Program-made: the position numbers and the translations under genes
The notes under the pieces: generated by a model
Told to the model about the DNA's origin: nothing
What the model saw: only the letters and a program-made list of their open reading frames with translations
Database searches by the model: none
From: Verrucomicrobiales bacterium
Lineage (GTDB): Bacteria > Verrucomicrobiota > Verrucomicrobiia > Verrucomicrobiales > Verrucomicrobiaceae
NCBI GenBank assembly: GCA_003506995.1
Contig: DNXB01000621.1
Location: forward strand, 6,251-12,551
Length of the DNA: 6,301 nt
Direction of reading: 5' to 3'
Shown here: one piece after another, positions 1 to 6,083 of the stretch
How the letters are laid out: every line of letters starts with the position of its first letter
How positions within the stretch are numbered: position 1 is the first letter of the stretch

Positions 1-464
1 AGATTCCGCCGCGCATACATGGAGATGATCTTGCCGATCTTCCCCGCCTCGATCTCCTGTTTGGCGGCGGCATAGCGTGGATTGAAGCGGCAGATGTGGC
101 CGACCATGAGGAAGCCCCTTGCCGTGTTTGCCGCATCGACGATCACGTCACAGTCGGCGACGGTCGAGGCCATCGGCTTTTCCAAAAAGACGTGTTTCCC
201 TGCCTGAAGCGCGGCCACGGCGGGCGCGGCGTGCTGATCCCACATCGTGGTGATGCTCACGGATTCCAGTTCGGGGTCAGCCAGCATCGTGTGGTAGTCG
301 GTGAAGGTTTTCTTGACGCCAAACTTCTTCGCCACCTCGGCCAGACGTTCGGAGTTGCGGGTGCAGACCGCGTGAATTTCCGCATTGGGAATCGCCGCGA
401 GCGCTTCGCAATGCTTCTCGCCGAACCAGCCGAGACCGAGGATGCCGTGTTTCACTTTTTTCAT
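1..464 (-). CDS. Gfo/Idh/MocA family NAD(P)-dependent oxidoreductase, N-terminal part (3' end outside window)
   Basis: The first 154 residues are visible; the gene continues past the left edge. A Rossmann dinucleotide-binding motif GLGWFG lies at residues 10-15 right after the first beta strand. The family signature EKPMA is at residues 95-99, where the EKP lysine normally contacts cofactor and substrate, and VGHICRFNPR at 121-130 is the usual start of the C-terminal substrate-binding domain. Members of this family oxidise or reduce sugars, inositols and related polyols in the cytoplasm with NAD(P). The ATG start sits just before the first beta strand; no Shine-Dalgarno sequence precedes it. 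It follows the SDR gene by 44 bp on the same strand, so it is probably the last visible gene of the same operon. The family call is firm. The substrate is unknown because the C-terminal domain is missing. Confidence 0.93.
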   Translation of the reverse strand, partial: MKKVKHGILGLGWFGEKHCEALAAIPNAEIHAVCTRNSERLAEVAKKFGVKKTFTDYHTMLADPELESVSITTMWDQHAAPAVAALQAGKHVFLEKPMASTVADCDVIVDAANTARGFLMVGHICRFNPRYAAAKQEIEAGKIGKIISMYARRN

Positions 465-508
465 GAGTGGAGTGGGTGGGTTGTTGTCAGGGGCCTTCAC
501 GATTCACT

Positions 509-1279
509 TCACCACGGCGGCAGCGCCATGGTGCCGCCATCGAGCACGATGGATGTGGCATTGATGTAGCCTGCGTCATCGCTGAGCAGGAAGGCGGCGG
601 TCTGCGCGATGTCGATGGGCTGTCCAAGGCGGCGCACCGGGATGCGGCGCGCGACATCGGCGTAGAGTTCGGCGACGGGTTTGTCCCAGCCCTCGCAGCT
701 CGCCGCGAGCATCGGCGTGTCGATGGTGCCGGGACAAATGCCGACAACGCGCACCTTGCCCGCGTGATCCACGGCGAGACAGCGGATGAGTGATTCCAGA
801 GCGCCTTTCGACGCGCAGTAGAGTGCGTGCGCCGGGAAACCGATGAATGCCGCCACGGAGGTCGTGATGAGGAACACGCCCTGGCCCTGCTGCTCCATCA
901 CCGGGATGGCGTGCTTTGCGGTCCAGAACACGCTCTTCACATTCACGCCCATGAGCTTGTCCCACGCCGCGTCATCGAACTCCGTGACCTTCCCCTTGCC
1001 CCAGACGCCCGCGTTGCAATGCACGCCGTCGATGCGGCCGTAGTGGTCGAGCGCGCTCTTCACCATCGCCTTCACGCTGTCTTCTCGCGACACATCGGCG
1101 AAAACGAAGCGAACGTCGTGCCCGGCATCGCGCAGCTCCTTTTCGAGAGCAGTTCCGGGCTCCTGTTGATTCGATGCGATGACCACGCGCGCGCCGAGCG
1201 AGGCAAAATGCCGGCTGCATGCCTCGCCAATGCCCGACGTGCCGCCGGTGACCAGAATGACCTTGTCTTGGATGTTCAT
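509..1279 (-). CDS. Classical short-chain dehydrogenase/reductase (SDR)
   Basis: A 256-residue protein, the usual length for a classical SDR. The cofactor motif TGGTSGIG is at residues 11-18, the acidic ADVS that contacts adenine at 61-64, NAG at 89-91 and the structural Asn at 113. The catalytic residues are Ser141, Tyr154 and Lys158 (YCASK), followed by PG at 183-184 and the usual C-terminal VLDGGT at 245-250. The triad is intact, so it should be an active NAD(P)-dependent alcohol, sugar or keto-acyl oxidoreductase in the cytoplasm. The ATG at 1279 is chosen over an upstream ATG at 1315 because the latter adds 12 residues before the first beta strand and overlaps the VOC gene. The chosen start lies 4 bp after the VOC stop, with a weak GGAAA upstream. 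Its place among other dehydrogenase genes suggests a sugar or polyol substrate; this is inference. Confidence 0.95.
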   Translation of the reverse strand: MNIQDKVILVTGGTSGIGEACSRHFASLGARVVIASNQQEPGTALEKELRDAGHDVRFVFADVSREDSVKAMVKSALDHYGRIDGVHCNAGVWGKGKVTEFDDAAWDKLMGVNVKSVFWTAKHAIPVMEQQGQGVFLITTSVAAFIGFPAHALYCASKGALESLIRCLAVDHAGKVRVVGICPGTIDTPMLAASCEGWDKPVAELYADVARRIPVRRLGQPIDIAQTAAFLLSDDAGYINATSIVLDGGTMALPPW

Positions 1280-1283
1280 GATT

Positions 1284-1622
1284 TTATTTCCACGGTAGAT
1301 CGCTGTCCTTTTCAAACTTCATGAACTCAATCACCGCGCCGTCCTTGAGGATGAAGGCCACGGTGAAGTTCGGCGATGGTTCGAAGGGCTCGATGAGCAC
1401 CTGCTCGCCAAGCAGTTCCGCCTGGATGTCGTCCACGCGATACGCGACGTGAGGCAGGTCACGCACCGGACCCGTGACCGGGCTGTCTGCTTCAAAGCGC
1501 AGATACTCGACCTTGTAGGGATGCTTGCGCGGATCGGTGACCCACACCTTGGTGTCTTCGACGAAATACTCGCCGGGATGACTCTCGTCCGTCGGCAGGC
1601 CGATGTGATGGAAGGTTCTCAT
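1284..1622 (-). CDS. VOC (glyoxalase/bleomycin-resistance/dioxygenase) superfamily single-domain protein
   Basis: A small 112-residue protein that reads as one vicinal-oxygen-chelate domain. It opens with a strand carrying FHHIGLP and has a second repeat starting at HVAYRVDDI (58-66). Candidate metal ligands follow the usual VOC order: His6, Glu39 (in VEY), His58 and Glu99 (in VIEF). VOC proteins use a divalent metal for isomerisation, epimerisation, lyase or dioxygenase chemistry, or merely bind ligands; the sequence does not say which. Its start overlaps the stop of the upstream epimerase-like gene by 4 nt (ATGA), which implies translational coupling. The SDR gene begins 4 bp after its stop. 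Embedded among three dehydrogenase-type genes, it probably acts on an intermediate of the same pathway, for instance as an epimerase or isomerase. The superfamily call is good; the exact activity is unknown. Confidence 0.85.
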   Translation of the reverse strand: MRTFHHIGLPTDESHPGEYFVEDTKVWVTDPRKHPYKVEYLRFEADSPVTGPVRDLPHVAYRVDDIQAELLGEQVLIEPFEPSPNFTVAFILKDGAVIEFMKFEKDSDLPWK

Positions 1623-2572
1623 GTTGTTGATGTTCTTTCTGCGATGGCACGGTCGGCCATGCGGAAAAAATCATTCTCCGGGGCGTAACCGAGCACCGTG
1701 CGGGCTCGGGTGATGTTGATCTCGAACGGATGATACTTCGGGTTGGGAATCTCGATCGTCGGCACGCCGAGCTGCTTCGACAGATAGTCCGCTGCGACGC
1801 GGTAATCGAAAGCCGACGGCCCGGCGATGTTGAAGGTCTGGCCGAATGCGGACGGATTGTCGAGCATGCGATCAAAGGCCTGCATCACGTCATCGACATG
1901 CACGATGTGCCGACGCAGCGGCGCACCGCTCGCGTCCGTCAGGATCGGGATGCGTTCCTGTTTGGCCCGCACGAGCGCGAGAATGTCATCGCTCACTTCG
2001 CCAAAGCCGTGGCCCGGCTCGGCGGGGTTCACATTCCGCAGCAGCGAGAAGTGATTCAGCAAGTCGTCGTTCTCAAACACCCACGAAGAACGCAGCACCG
2101 TGACCGGCACGCCGTATTGAATCGCGTATTGCGCGGCCATCGTCTCTTCCATGACCTTGGAGAAGGCGTAGTAGCCCGGATAGGCCGTGAGCGGATGATT
2201 TTCGTCAATGGGGATCGGCTGCGGATAAAACCAAATGCCCTGCGCCGCATCTCCGCCAAAGAGAATGAACTGCTTCACACCCTGGCGACGGCAGGCTTCG
2301 AGGATGTTGAAAGTGCCGCGCACACTCACGTCAAAGAACGTGTCCGCGTCTTCTTTCGTCGTTGCGAGCTGCACCACGATGTCCGCGCCACGCACCGTTT
2401 CGTCCACCGCCTTCGCATCCGTGATGCTGCCGGTCACCGAGGTGATGTTCTCGCCCGCCACCGGTGTACGATGCACCAGCGCCCGCACCGCAAACCCGCG
2501 CCGGGCCAGTACCGCCAGCGCGTGGCGTCCGAGTTTTCCGCTGGCTCCAAAGATGGCGACGGTTTGTTTCAT
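1619..2572 (-). CDS. NAD(P)-dependent epimerase/dehydratase-like protein (extended SDR)
   Basis: A 317-residue protein with the extended-SDR layout. The N-terminal Rossmann motif GASGKLG is at residues 9-15, the YxxxK pair is Tyr135/Lys139 (YAFSK), VHVDDV at 224-229 is the common substrate-domain motif, and FNIAGP is at 247-252. These enzymes act on sugars, often nucleotide sugars, or on steroid- and flavonoid-like carbonyls. One oddity is that the strand that normally ends in the catalytic Ser/Thr reads FGGD at 105-108, so the usual hydroxyl residue is absent. The ATG at 2572 is the only sensible start, since the Rossmann strand begins within five residues. It is the first gene of the left block, divergent from the PAS-AraC regulator, and overlaps the VOC gene by ATGA. 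Family membership is solid; substrate and reaction are unassigned. Confidence 0.9.
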   Translation of the reverse strand: MKQTVAIFGASGKLGRHALAVLARRGFAVRALVHRTPVAGENITSVTGSITDAKAVDETVRGADIVVQLATTKEDADTFFDVSVRGTFNILEACRRQGVKQFILFGGDAAQGIWFYPQPIPIDENHPLTAYPGYYAFSKVMEETMAAQYAIQYGVPVTVLRSSWVFENDDLLNHFSLLRNVNPAEPGHGFGEVSDDILALVRAKQERIPILTDASGAPLRRHIVHVDDVMQAFDRMLDNPSAFGQTFNIAGPSAFDYRVAADYLSKQLGVPTIEIPNPKYHPFEINITRARTVLGYAPENDFFRMADRAIAERTSTT

Positions 2573-2643
2573 CGGATCAGTATAACGCCGCCAGATGGCT
2601 CAAAGCATTGGCCTGAAACGTCAACCTTTGGTATTTTCCGGCC
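2573..2643. promoter_or_regulatory. Divergent intergenic region between epimerase-like operon and PAS-AraC regulator
   Basis: These 71 bp separate two divergent starts and must hold both promoters unless they lie inside the genes. On the minus strand a good -10-like TATACT occupies 2579-2584, only 6 nt before the epimerase-like ATG. That would give a very short or leaderless transcript, and no good -35 element stands 16-18 bp upstream. A minus-strand TTGACG at 2618-2623 is a good -35 match, but it is about 33 bp from TATACT and has no -10 of its own. On the plus strand TTGGCC (2608-2613) and TATTTT (2632-2637), 18 bp apart, are a weak candidate pair, again placing the start near the ATG. A short inverted repeat CAAAG/CTTTG lies at 2601-2605 and 2626-2630. 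The location is typical for autoregulation by a divergent AraC-type protein; individual elements are uncertain. Confidence 0.5.
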
Positions 2644-3420
2644 ATGAACGAACAATACCGGGCGCAGCAGTTTCAGCAGGCATTCCTCAAACGCATGGGC
2701 GGCGGACTCCAGCTCTCCGCGCTCTTCGCCACGCTGCCGATGATCGCCTTCCTGGCCAAGGACAAGGAGAGCCGCTTCGTCTGCGCCAACGCCCGCACGC
2801 TGAAGATTTTCAACCTGGAGCATGAGTGGCAGATGCTCGGCAAGATGGACCGTGACTTCTTTCCGCGCGAGCTGGCCGCCAGTTTCGTGGATGAGGACCG
2901 GCGCGTGATGCACACGGGCAAGACGCGCACCTATTACTCGCAAATGGTGCCGGACATCAGCGGCCCGCTGAACTGGTATGTCGTCTCCGTCTCACCGCTG
3001 CGGGATGCGCGCGGCCACATCTGCGGTGTCGCCCTTGTTCTCTACGACATGCACGAAGTCGGCGGCGTGGCGCAGCCCTTCCAGCAGTTGGAACCGGCGT
3101 TGCGCCATTTGCACACACGCTTTCGCGAGAACATCGAGACAAAACAACTCGCCGCGCTCACGCATCTGTCGGAGCGGCAGTTCACTCGCCTCTTTCACAA
3201 GCTGCTCGGCGAGCCGCCGATGCGCTATCTCATCCACCAGCGCATTCATGCCGCCTGCCAGGATCTCATCGCCACGGATCACACCGCGGGCGCCATCGCC
3301 CTTGAGTGCGGCTTCTACGACCAAAGCGCCTTCACCCGCGCCTTCCGTGCCCACACGGGTCTGACACCTGCCGCGTATCGGCAGCGGCATCTCGATGAGT
3401 TGACGACTGGCGGGGCGTGA
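2644..3420 (+). CDS. AraC-family transcriptional regulator with N-terminal PAS-like sensor domain
   Basis: A 258-residue protein in two parts. Residues about 25-140 look like a PAS domain: LPMIAFLAKDKESRFVCAN at the start, then DRDFFPRELAASF, and WYVVSVSPLRDARG leading into a final strand GVALVLYDM. Residues about 150-250 form the AraC double helix-turn-helix. The first helix pair includes IETKQLAALTHLSERQFTRL, and the second carries the signature CGFYDQSAFTRAFRAHTGL followed by TPAAYR. It should bind DNA in the cytoplasm and sense a small ligand or redox state through the PAS part, in place of the cupin-type sensor of AraC itself. No residue shows which ligand. The ATG at 2644 has no Shine-Dalgarno sequence. 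It is divergent from the epimerase-like gene, so that operon and its own gene are the likely targets; this is inference from position. Confidence 0.92.
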   Translation: MNEQYRAQQFQQAFLKRMGGGLQLSALFATLPMIAFLAKDKESRFVCANARTLKIFNLEHEWQMLGKMDRDFFPRELAASFVDEDRRVMHTGKTRTYYSQMVPDISGPLNWYVVSVSPLRDARGHICGVALVLYDMHEVGGVAQPFQQLEPALRHLHTRFRENIETKQLAALTHLSERQFTRLFHKLLGEPPMRYLIHQRIHAACQDLIATDHTAGAIALECGFYDQSAFTRAFRAHTGLTPAAYRQRHLDELTTGGA

Positions 3421-3439
3421 CGTGCTTGTCTCTTCAATC
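3421..3439. other. Convergent 19-bp junction without a visible terminator
   Basis: The stop codons of the PAS-AraC gene (plus strand) and the dipeptidase gene (minus strand) face each other across 19 bp. I see no strong hairpin followed by a T-run in the gap or just inside either gene. A loose match between GGCGGGGCG (3409-3417) and CGCCCGC (3449-3455) has a bulge and a loop of about 31 nt. Termination may be Rho-dependent, or the two transcripts may overlap at their 3' ends. Confidence 0.4.
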
Positions 3440-4285
3440 TCAATTCCTCGCCCGCTCCAATGCCGCCGCGATCTCTCGCTCGATGACAGGCAGCGGATTG
3501 AGCAGCGCGAGAGGATCTTCCACCGGCGTGACCTCGTTGGTCTGCGGATTCCAGTTCACGGGACCGAAGCGGCAAGGAGCGGAATTGCCGGTGAGGATGT
3601 GCATGCCGGCGTCGTCCTTGTCGAAGTGCCAGAACTCGAACGGGAAATGGATGAAGCCGTGTTTCTCCATCATCGAGCAGATTTCCAGCCGAGTGGCGAC
3701 GTGCTCGGGCGCGACGAAGGGCGAGCGCATCGGCGTGTGCTCGCTCATTTCGAGATAGGGATATCCGCGCCAGACCTCGGTGCCGTCGTCACGACGAAAG
3801 ACCGAGATGTCGATGGCGGAACCGGACATGTGCGCGCCGATCTTCGGCATGTTGGCCGTAAGCACGATGGCGCGGCGGAACATGAAATCCGGCGTTGGAA
3901 TCTGGCCGCCAAGCTCCCAGATGCATTTTTTCAACACCGTATCGAAAACGGACGGCTTGCGCACGAGCTGGCGCTGCATGTCGAGCGAGCGGAAGCCGTC
4001 CTCGATCTTCAGAATCCAGCCGCGCTCGTTCATCTCGCGGCCGATGGTGATGACATCACGCGCCAAACTCTCCCGCAGGAAATAAACGCGGTCCAGATCG
4101 CCCGCGATCTTGCTGGTGGAGAATAGCATCTCCACATTCGCCGCGGCAGCAGCGTCAGGAATGGAGGCGAAGCACTCGCCGCATTCGTTGACCGGAAACG
4201 CGATGAGCTTCTGCACGATGGCATAGCCTGCCTCCATCTGTTCAGCCCAGTAGGCGCGGCGGGATTGGTCGTCGGAATTGATCAT
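3440..4285 (-). CDS. Peptidase M15D (VanX-type) D-alanyl-D-alanine dipeptidase-like protein
   Basis: A 281-residue protein carrying the full VanX-type zinc dipeptidase pattern. HMSGSAID at residues 152-159 gives HxxGxAxD with zinc ligands His152 and Asp159, EFWH at 217-220 gives catalytic Glu217 and zinc ligand His220, and Arg99 in EDGFRS corresponds to the VanX transition-state arginine. The 7- and 3-residue spacings match VanX. VanX-type enzymes cut D-Ala-D-Ala in the cytoplasm, serving vancomycin resistance or reuse of cell-wall dipeptide. No signal peptide is visible. It is longer than VanX (about 200 residues), with extra sequence at both ends and a CGEC at 35-38. Its ATG overlaps the stop of the ceramidase-like gene by ATGA. 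No vanH, vanA or ligase gene is adjacent, so peptide recycling or catabolism is likelier than resistance. The exact substrate is inferred from the family. Confidence 0.88.
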   Translation of the reverse strand: MINSDDQSRRAYWAEQMEAGYAIVQKLIAFPVNECGECFASIPDAAAAANVEMLFSTSKIAGDLDRVYFLRESLARDVITIGREMNERGWILKIEDGFRSLDMQRQLVRKPSVFDTVLKKCIWELGGQIPTPDFMFRRAIVLTANMPKIGAHMSGSAIDISVFRRDDGTEVWRGYPYLEMSEHTPMRSPFVAPEHVATRLEICSMMEKHGFIHFPFEFWHFDKDDAGMHILTGNSAPCRFGPVNWNPQTNEVTPVEDPLALLNPLPVIEREIAAALERARN

Positions 4286-5634
4286 GGTTTGGATGGTTTT
4301 TGTTCAAGGCGCGACTTCTCCTCCGCCTCGCGCTTCTGCATGTCCTTGGGATGCTTGGAGAACGAGGCGAAGACATCGCCGACGACGCGGTCGGCGAGTT
4401 CGCCGAGTTTTTTGAGGATCACGGGCTCGGCTTCGGGCTTGAGTTTGGAGAGGTTGGGCTCGTAGCCGCCGACCTTGTGCGCCTCGGCGGTGGCGATGTA
4501 GCCGATGTTGCCGTTGGCGTAGCCGACGATGAGCGGCGTGGCACGGTCGGCGATGGCCTGCTCGAGTTTGAAGCCGTATTCGACCATCGGCTCGCCGGGC
4601 ATGGTGAGGAGCAGGTAGGGGCCGATTTTCATCGCCATCAGCTCGGCGCGGATGGGTTGCTCTTTGCCGGGAAGCTCGATCACCTCGCTCGCGACGCGGA
4701 TGGGGTAGTAGGTGGCGCGTTTCGTGAGTTGCTCGCGTGTGAGGCTGAAGGCCGCAGCACGGACGACGGCTCCGCCGAGATCTCGGCCAGCCCACTGGAT
4801 GTCCGCCTCATCGGCGCAGCGATACGGATAGCCGGGCAAATTCGGGCGGATGTCGCCCGCGCAGCCCTGGATGAACATGGAGGCTGTTTTGCCGCTGTAG
4901 ATGGACTCGACAAAGGTCTGCGCCTCGCCGGGGAAGTCGGAGGTCATCATGGGAAAACCTTTGGGATGCGGCTGCGAGCCTTTGTCGCCCCAGGTGAAGA
5001 AGCAGGGATGGCAGACGGCATGCATGAGGATGGCCAAAGGCGTGAGCGACTGGCCGTCATCGAAGCGCAGCACCTTCACACGCGGGTCGTTCGGCCCATC
5101 GGGGTTCAAACTGACGACGGCGCGACCATCGATGGTCTTGCGGCGGTTGATGCTGAAGCTGATGCGATCCTCCGCGAGGCCGATGCTGGCCGGGCGCATG
5201 TTGGCGACGGCTTCTTTGGCGGCGGCGGCGAGCTTTTTGATCACCTCGGAGGCCCAGCGCATGTTTTCCACCCAACCGGGGCCAGAGTGATTGTGCGAGG
5301 CGCAGATCATGATGTTCGCCGCGGGCACGCCGGTTTCCTTTTCGATGGCCGCACGCGCCAGCGCCACCATGTCGTCCCACGCGCCGATGACATCCATCGT
5401 CACGATGGCTGCCTTCGTCTCACCATCGTCCAAAACGAGCACGCCAGCGCGCAAGGCATCGCGCACGCCATTCACGACGCGAGTGTGACCGGCCACGGTG
5501 ATGTTCTTCACCTCCGCCGGTGTGATGTCCACCTTCGCCGCGCCGGCCTTGAGATTCGAGACGACGGGAAACGTGCCGTCGATGACCTGCGCGTGCGCGA
5601 CAGCGGCGAAAAGAAGGAATAGGAGTGATTTCAT
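4282..5634 (-). CDS. Exported neutral/alkaline ceramidase-like protein (N-terminal ceramidase domain only)
   Basis: A 450-residue protein opening with a signal peptide: Lys2, hydrophobic core LLFLLFAAVA, likely cleavage after AHA at 13-15. AGAAKVDITP (30-39), SHNHSGPG (113-120), CHP with His209, MPGEP with Glu348 (345-349) and GYANGNIGYI (371-380) follow the order of neutral ceramidases. His114, His209, Glu348 and probably Tyr379 match the zinc ligands known from the Pseudomonas enzyme. The motif that carries the nucleophilic Ser there (GDxSPN) reads GDIRPN at 260-265, with Arg263 in place of Ser. Length is well below the 650-700 residues of full ceramidases, as the C-terminal domain is absent. 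It probably binds zinc outside the cytoplasm, and the reaction is unknown. The ATG at 5634 puts the signal peptide at the N-terminus; a GTG at 5655, overlapping the RidA stop as GTGA, would add seven residues. The C-terminus is charged and low in complexity. Confidence 0.87.
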   Translation of the reverse strand: MKSLLFLLFAAVAHAQVIDGTFPVVSNLKAGAAKVDITPAEVKNITVAGHTRVVNGVRDALRAGVLVLDDGETKAAIVTMDVIGAWDDMVALARAAIEKETGVPAANIMICASHNHSGPGWVENMRWASEVIKKLAAAAKEAVANMRPASIGLAEDRISFSINRRKTIDGRAVVSLNPDGPNDPRVKVLRFDDGQSLTPLAILMHAVCHPCFFTWGDKGSQPHPKGFPMMTSDFPGEAQTFVESIYSGKTASMFIQGCAGDIRPNLPGYPYRCADEADIQWAGRDLGGAVVRAAAFSLTREQLTKRATYYPIRVASEVIELPGKEQPIRAELMAMKIGPYLLLTMPGEPMVEYGFKLEQAIADRATPLIVGYANGNIGYIATAEAHKVGGYEPNLSKLKPEAEPVILKKLGELADRVVGDVFASFSKHPKDMQKREAEEKSRLEQKPSKP

Positions 5635-5651
5635 GGAAGGGGCATGGAGTG

Positions 5652-6047
5652 TCACGTTGATGACCGGCGCACGGCGACGGCCTCGACCTCGTATTTGAGC
5701 GATGGCGGCAGGCAGTTGGTGATGGTGGTGCGCGCAGGCGAGGGCTGCGGGAAGTATTCGCGGTAGAGCTTGTTGTAGAGCGGCAGGTCCGCCTCGTCGC
5801 GGACATAGTTTCGTGTCTGCACCACATGCGCGAGGTCGCTACCGGCGGCTTCGAGCACCTTGCGCACGTTTTCGATGCTGCGGCGGAACTCTCCTTCAAA
5901 CGTGTCGCTGACGATATTGCCCTGCTGATCGACGGAGGCCTGGCCGGAGACGAAGATCAGATCGCCGACCACCACGCACGGGCTGAAGGGCAGATGAGAA
6001 GTCGGTGTGTCGGGGAGCTGCGGATAGGAAACGAGCGGGTGATTCAT
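5652..6047 (-). CDS. RidA/YjgF/YER057c/UK114 family protein (reactive imine deaminase-like)
   Basis: A 131-residue protein, standard family length. It shows GDLIFVSGQ at 28-36, NVRKVLEAAGSDL at 60-72, PARTTI at 104-109 and EVEAVA at 120-125. Arg106 matches the arginine (105 in E. coli RidA) that binds the substrate carboxylate, and Glu122 matches the acidic residue thought to place the water. True RidA enzymes hydrolyse 2-aminoacrylate and 2-iminopropionate released by PLP enzymes or amino acid oxidases, so an active role is plausible. The E. coli Cys107 position is Thr here, which alone does not rule out deaminase activity. ATG 6047 is preferred because it starts shortly before the first family strand; a GTG at 6074 would add nine residues. 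It lies 36 bp after the DUF1501 stop and 17 bp before the ceramidase-like ATG, so it is probably cotranscribed with both. Confidence 0.92.
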   Translation of the reverse strand: MNHPLVSYPQLPDTPTSHLPFSPCVVVGDLIFVSGQASVDQQGNIVSDTFEGEFRRSIENVRKVLEAAGSDLAHVVQTRNYVRDEADLPLYNKLYREYFPQPSPARTTITNCLPPSLKYEVEAVAVRRSST

Positions 6048-6083
6048 GCGATCCGCTTCAACGCTCCCGCGCACCGCCTTTCA

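Noticed and set aside
1280..1315. Upstream ATG at 1315 as the SDR start
   Set aside because: It would add 12 residues before the first beta strand and overlap the VOC gene by 32 nt; the ATG at 1279 fits both family length and operon spacing.
2597..2618. Possible direct repeat (GGC...AAA twice, 13 bp apart) as an AraC-type operator
   Set aside because: Only six positions match and the internal spacing differs by one base; this could easily occur by chance.
2601..2630. Inverted repeat CAAAG/CTTTG as an operator or hairpin
   Set aside because: Five-base arms with a 20-base loop are too short to support a claim beyond noting their position in the promoter region.
1730..2647. A 305-codon plus-strand open frame antisense to the epimerase-like gene
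   Set aside because: The product is rich in Arg and His and shows no domain; the minus-strand reading has Rossmann, YxxxK and other family motifs.
3409..3455. Possible hairpin terminator at the convergent gene ends
   Set aside because: The arms match only with a bulge, the loop is about 31 nt and no T-run follows on either strand.
3422..4126. A 234-codon plus-strand open frame antisense to the dipeptidase gene
   Set aside because: No recognisable domain; the opposite strand carries the complete VanX-type catalytic set.
3440..4285. Vancomycin-resistance gene vanX
   Set aside because: The catalytic pattern matches, but no vanH, vanA, vanR or vanS gene is adjacent and length and neighbours differ; a dipeptide-using housekeeping or catabolic role fits better.
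4300..5622. A 440-codon open frame on the plus strand running almost the full length of the ceramidase-like gene
   Set aside because: It lies antisense to a gene with a signal peptide and clear family motifs. Its product is rich in Gly, Asp, Arg and His with no recognisable domain, as expected from high GC and biased third positions.
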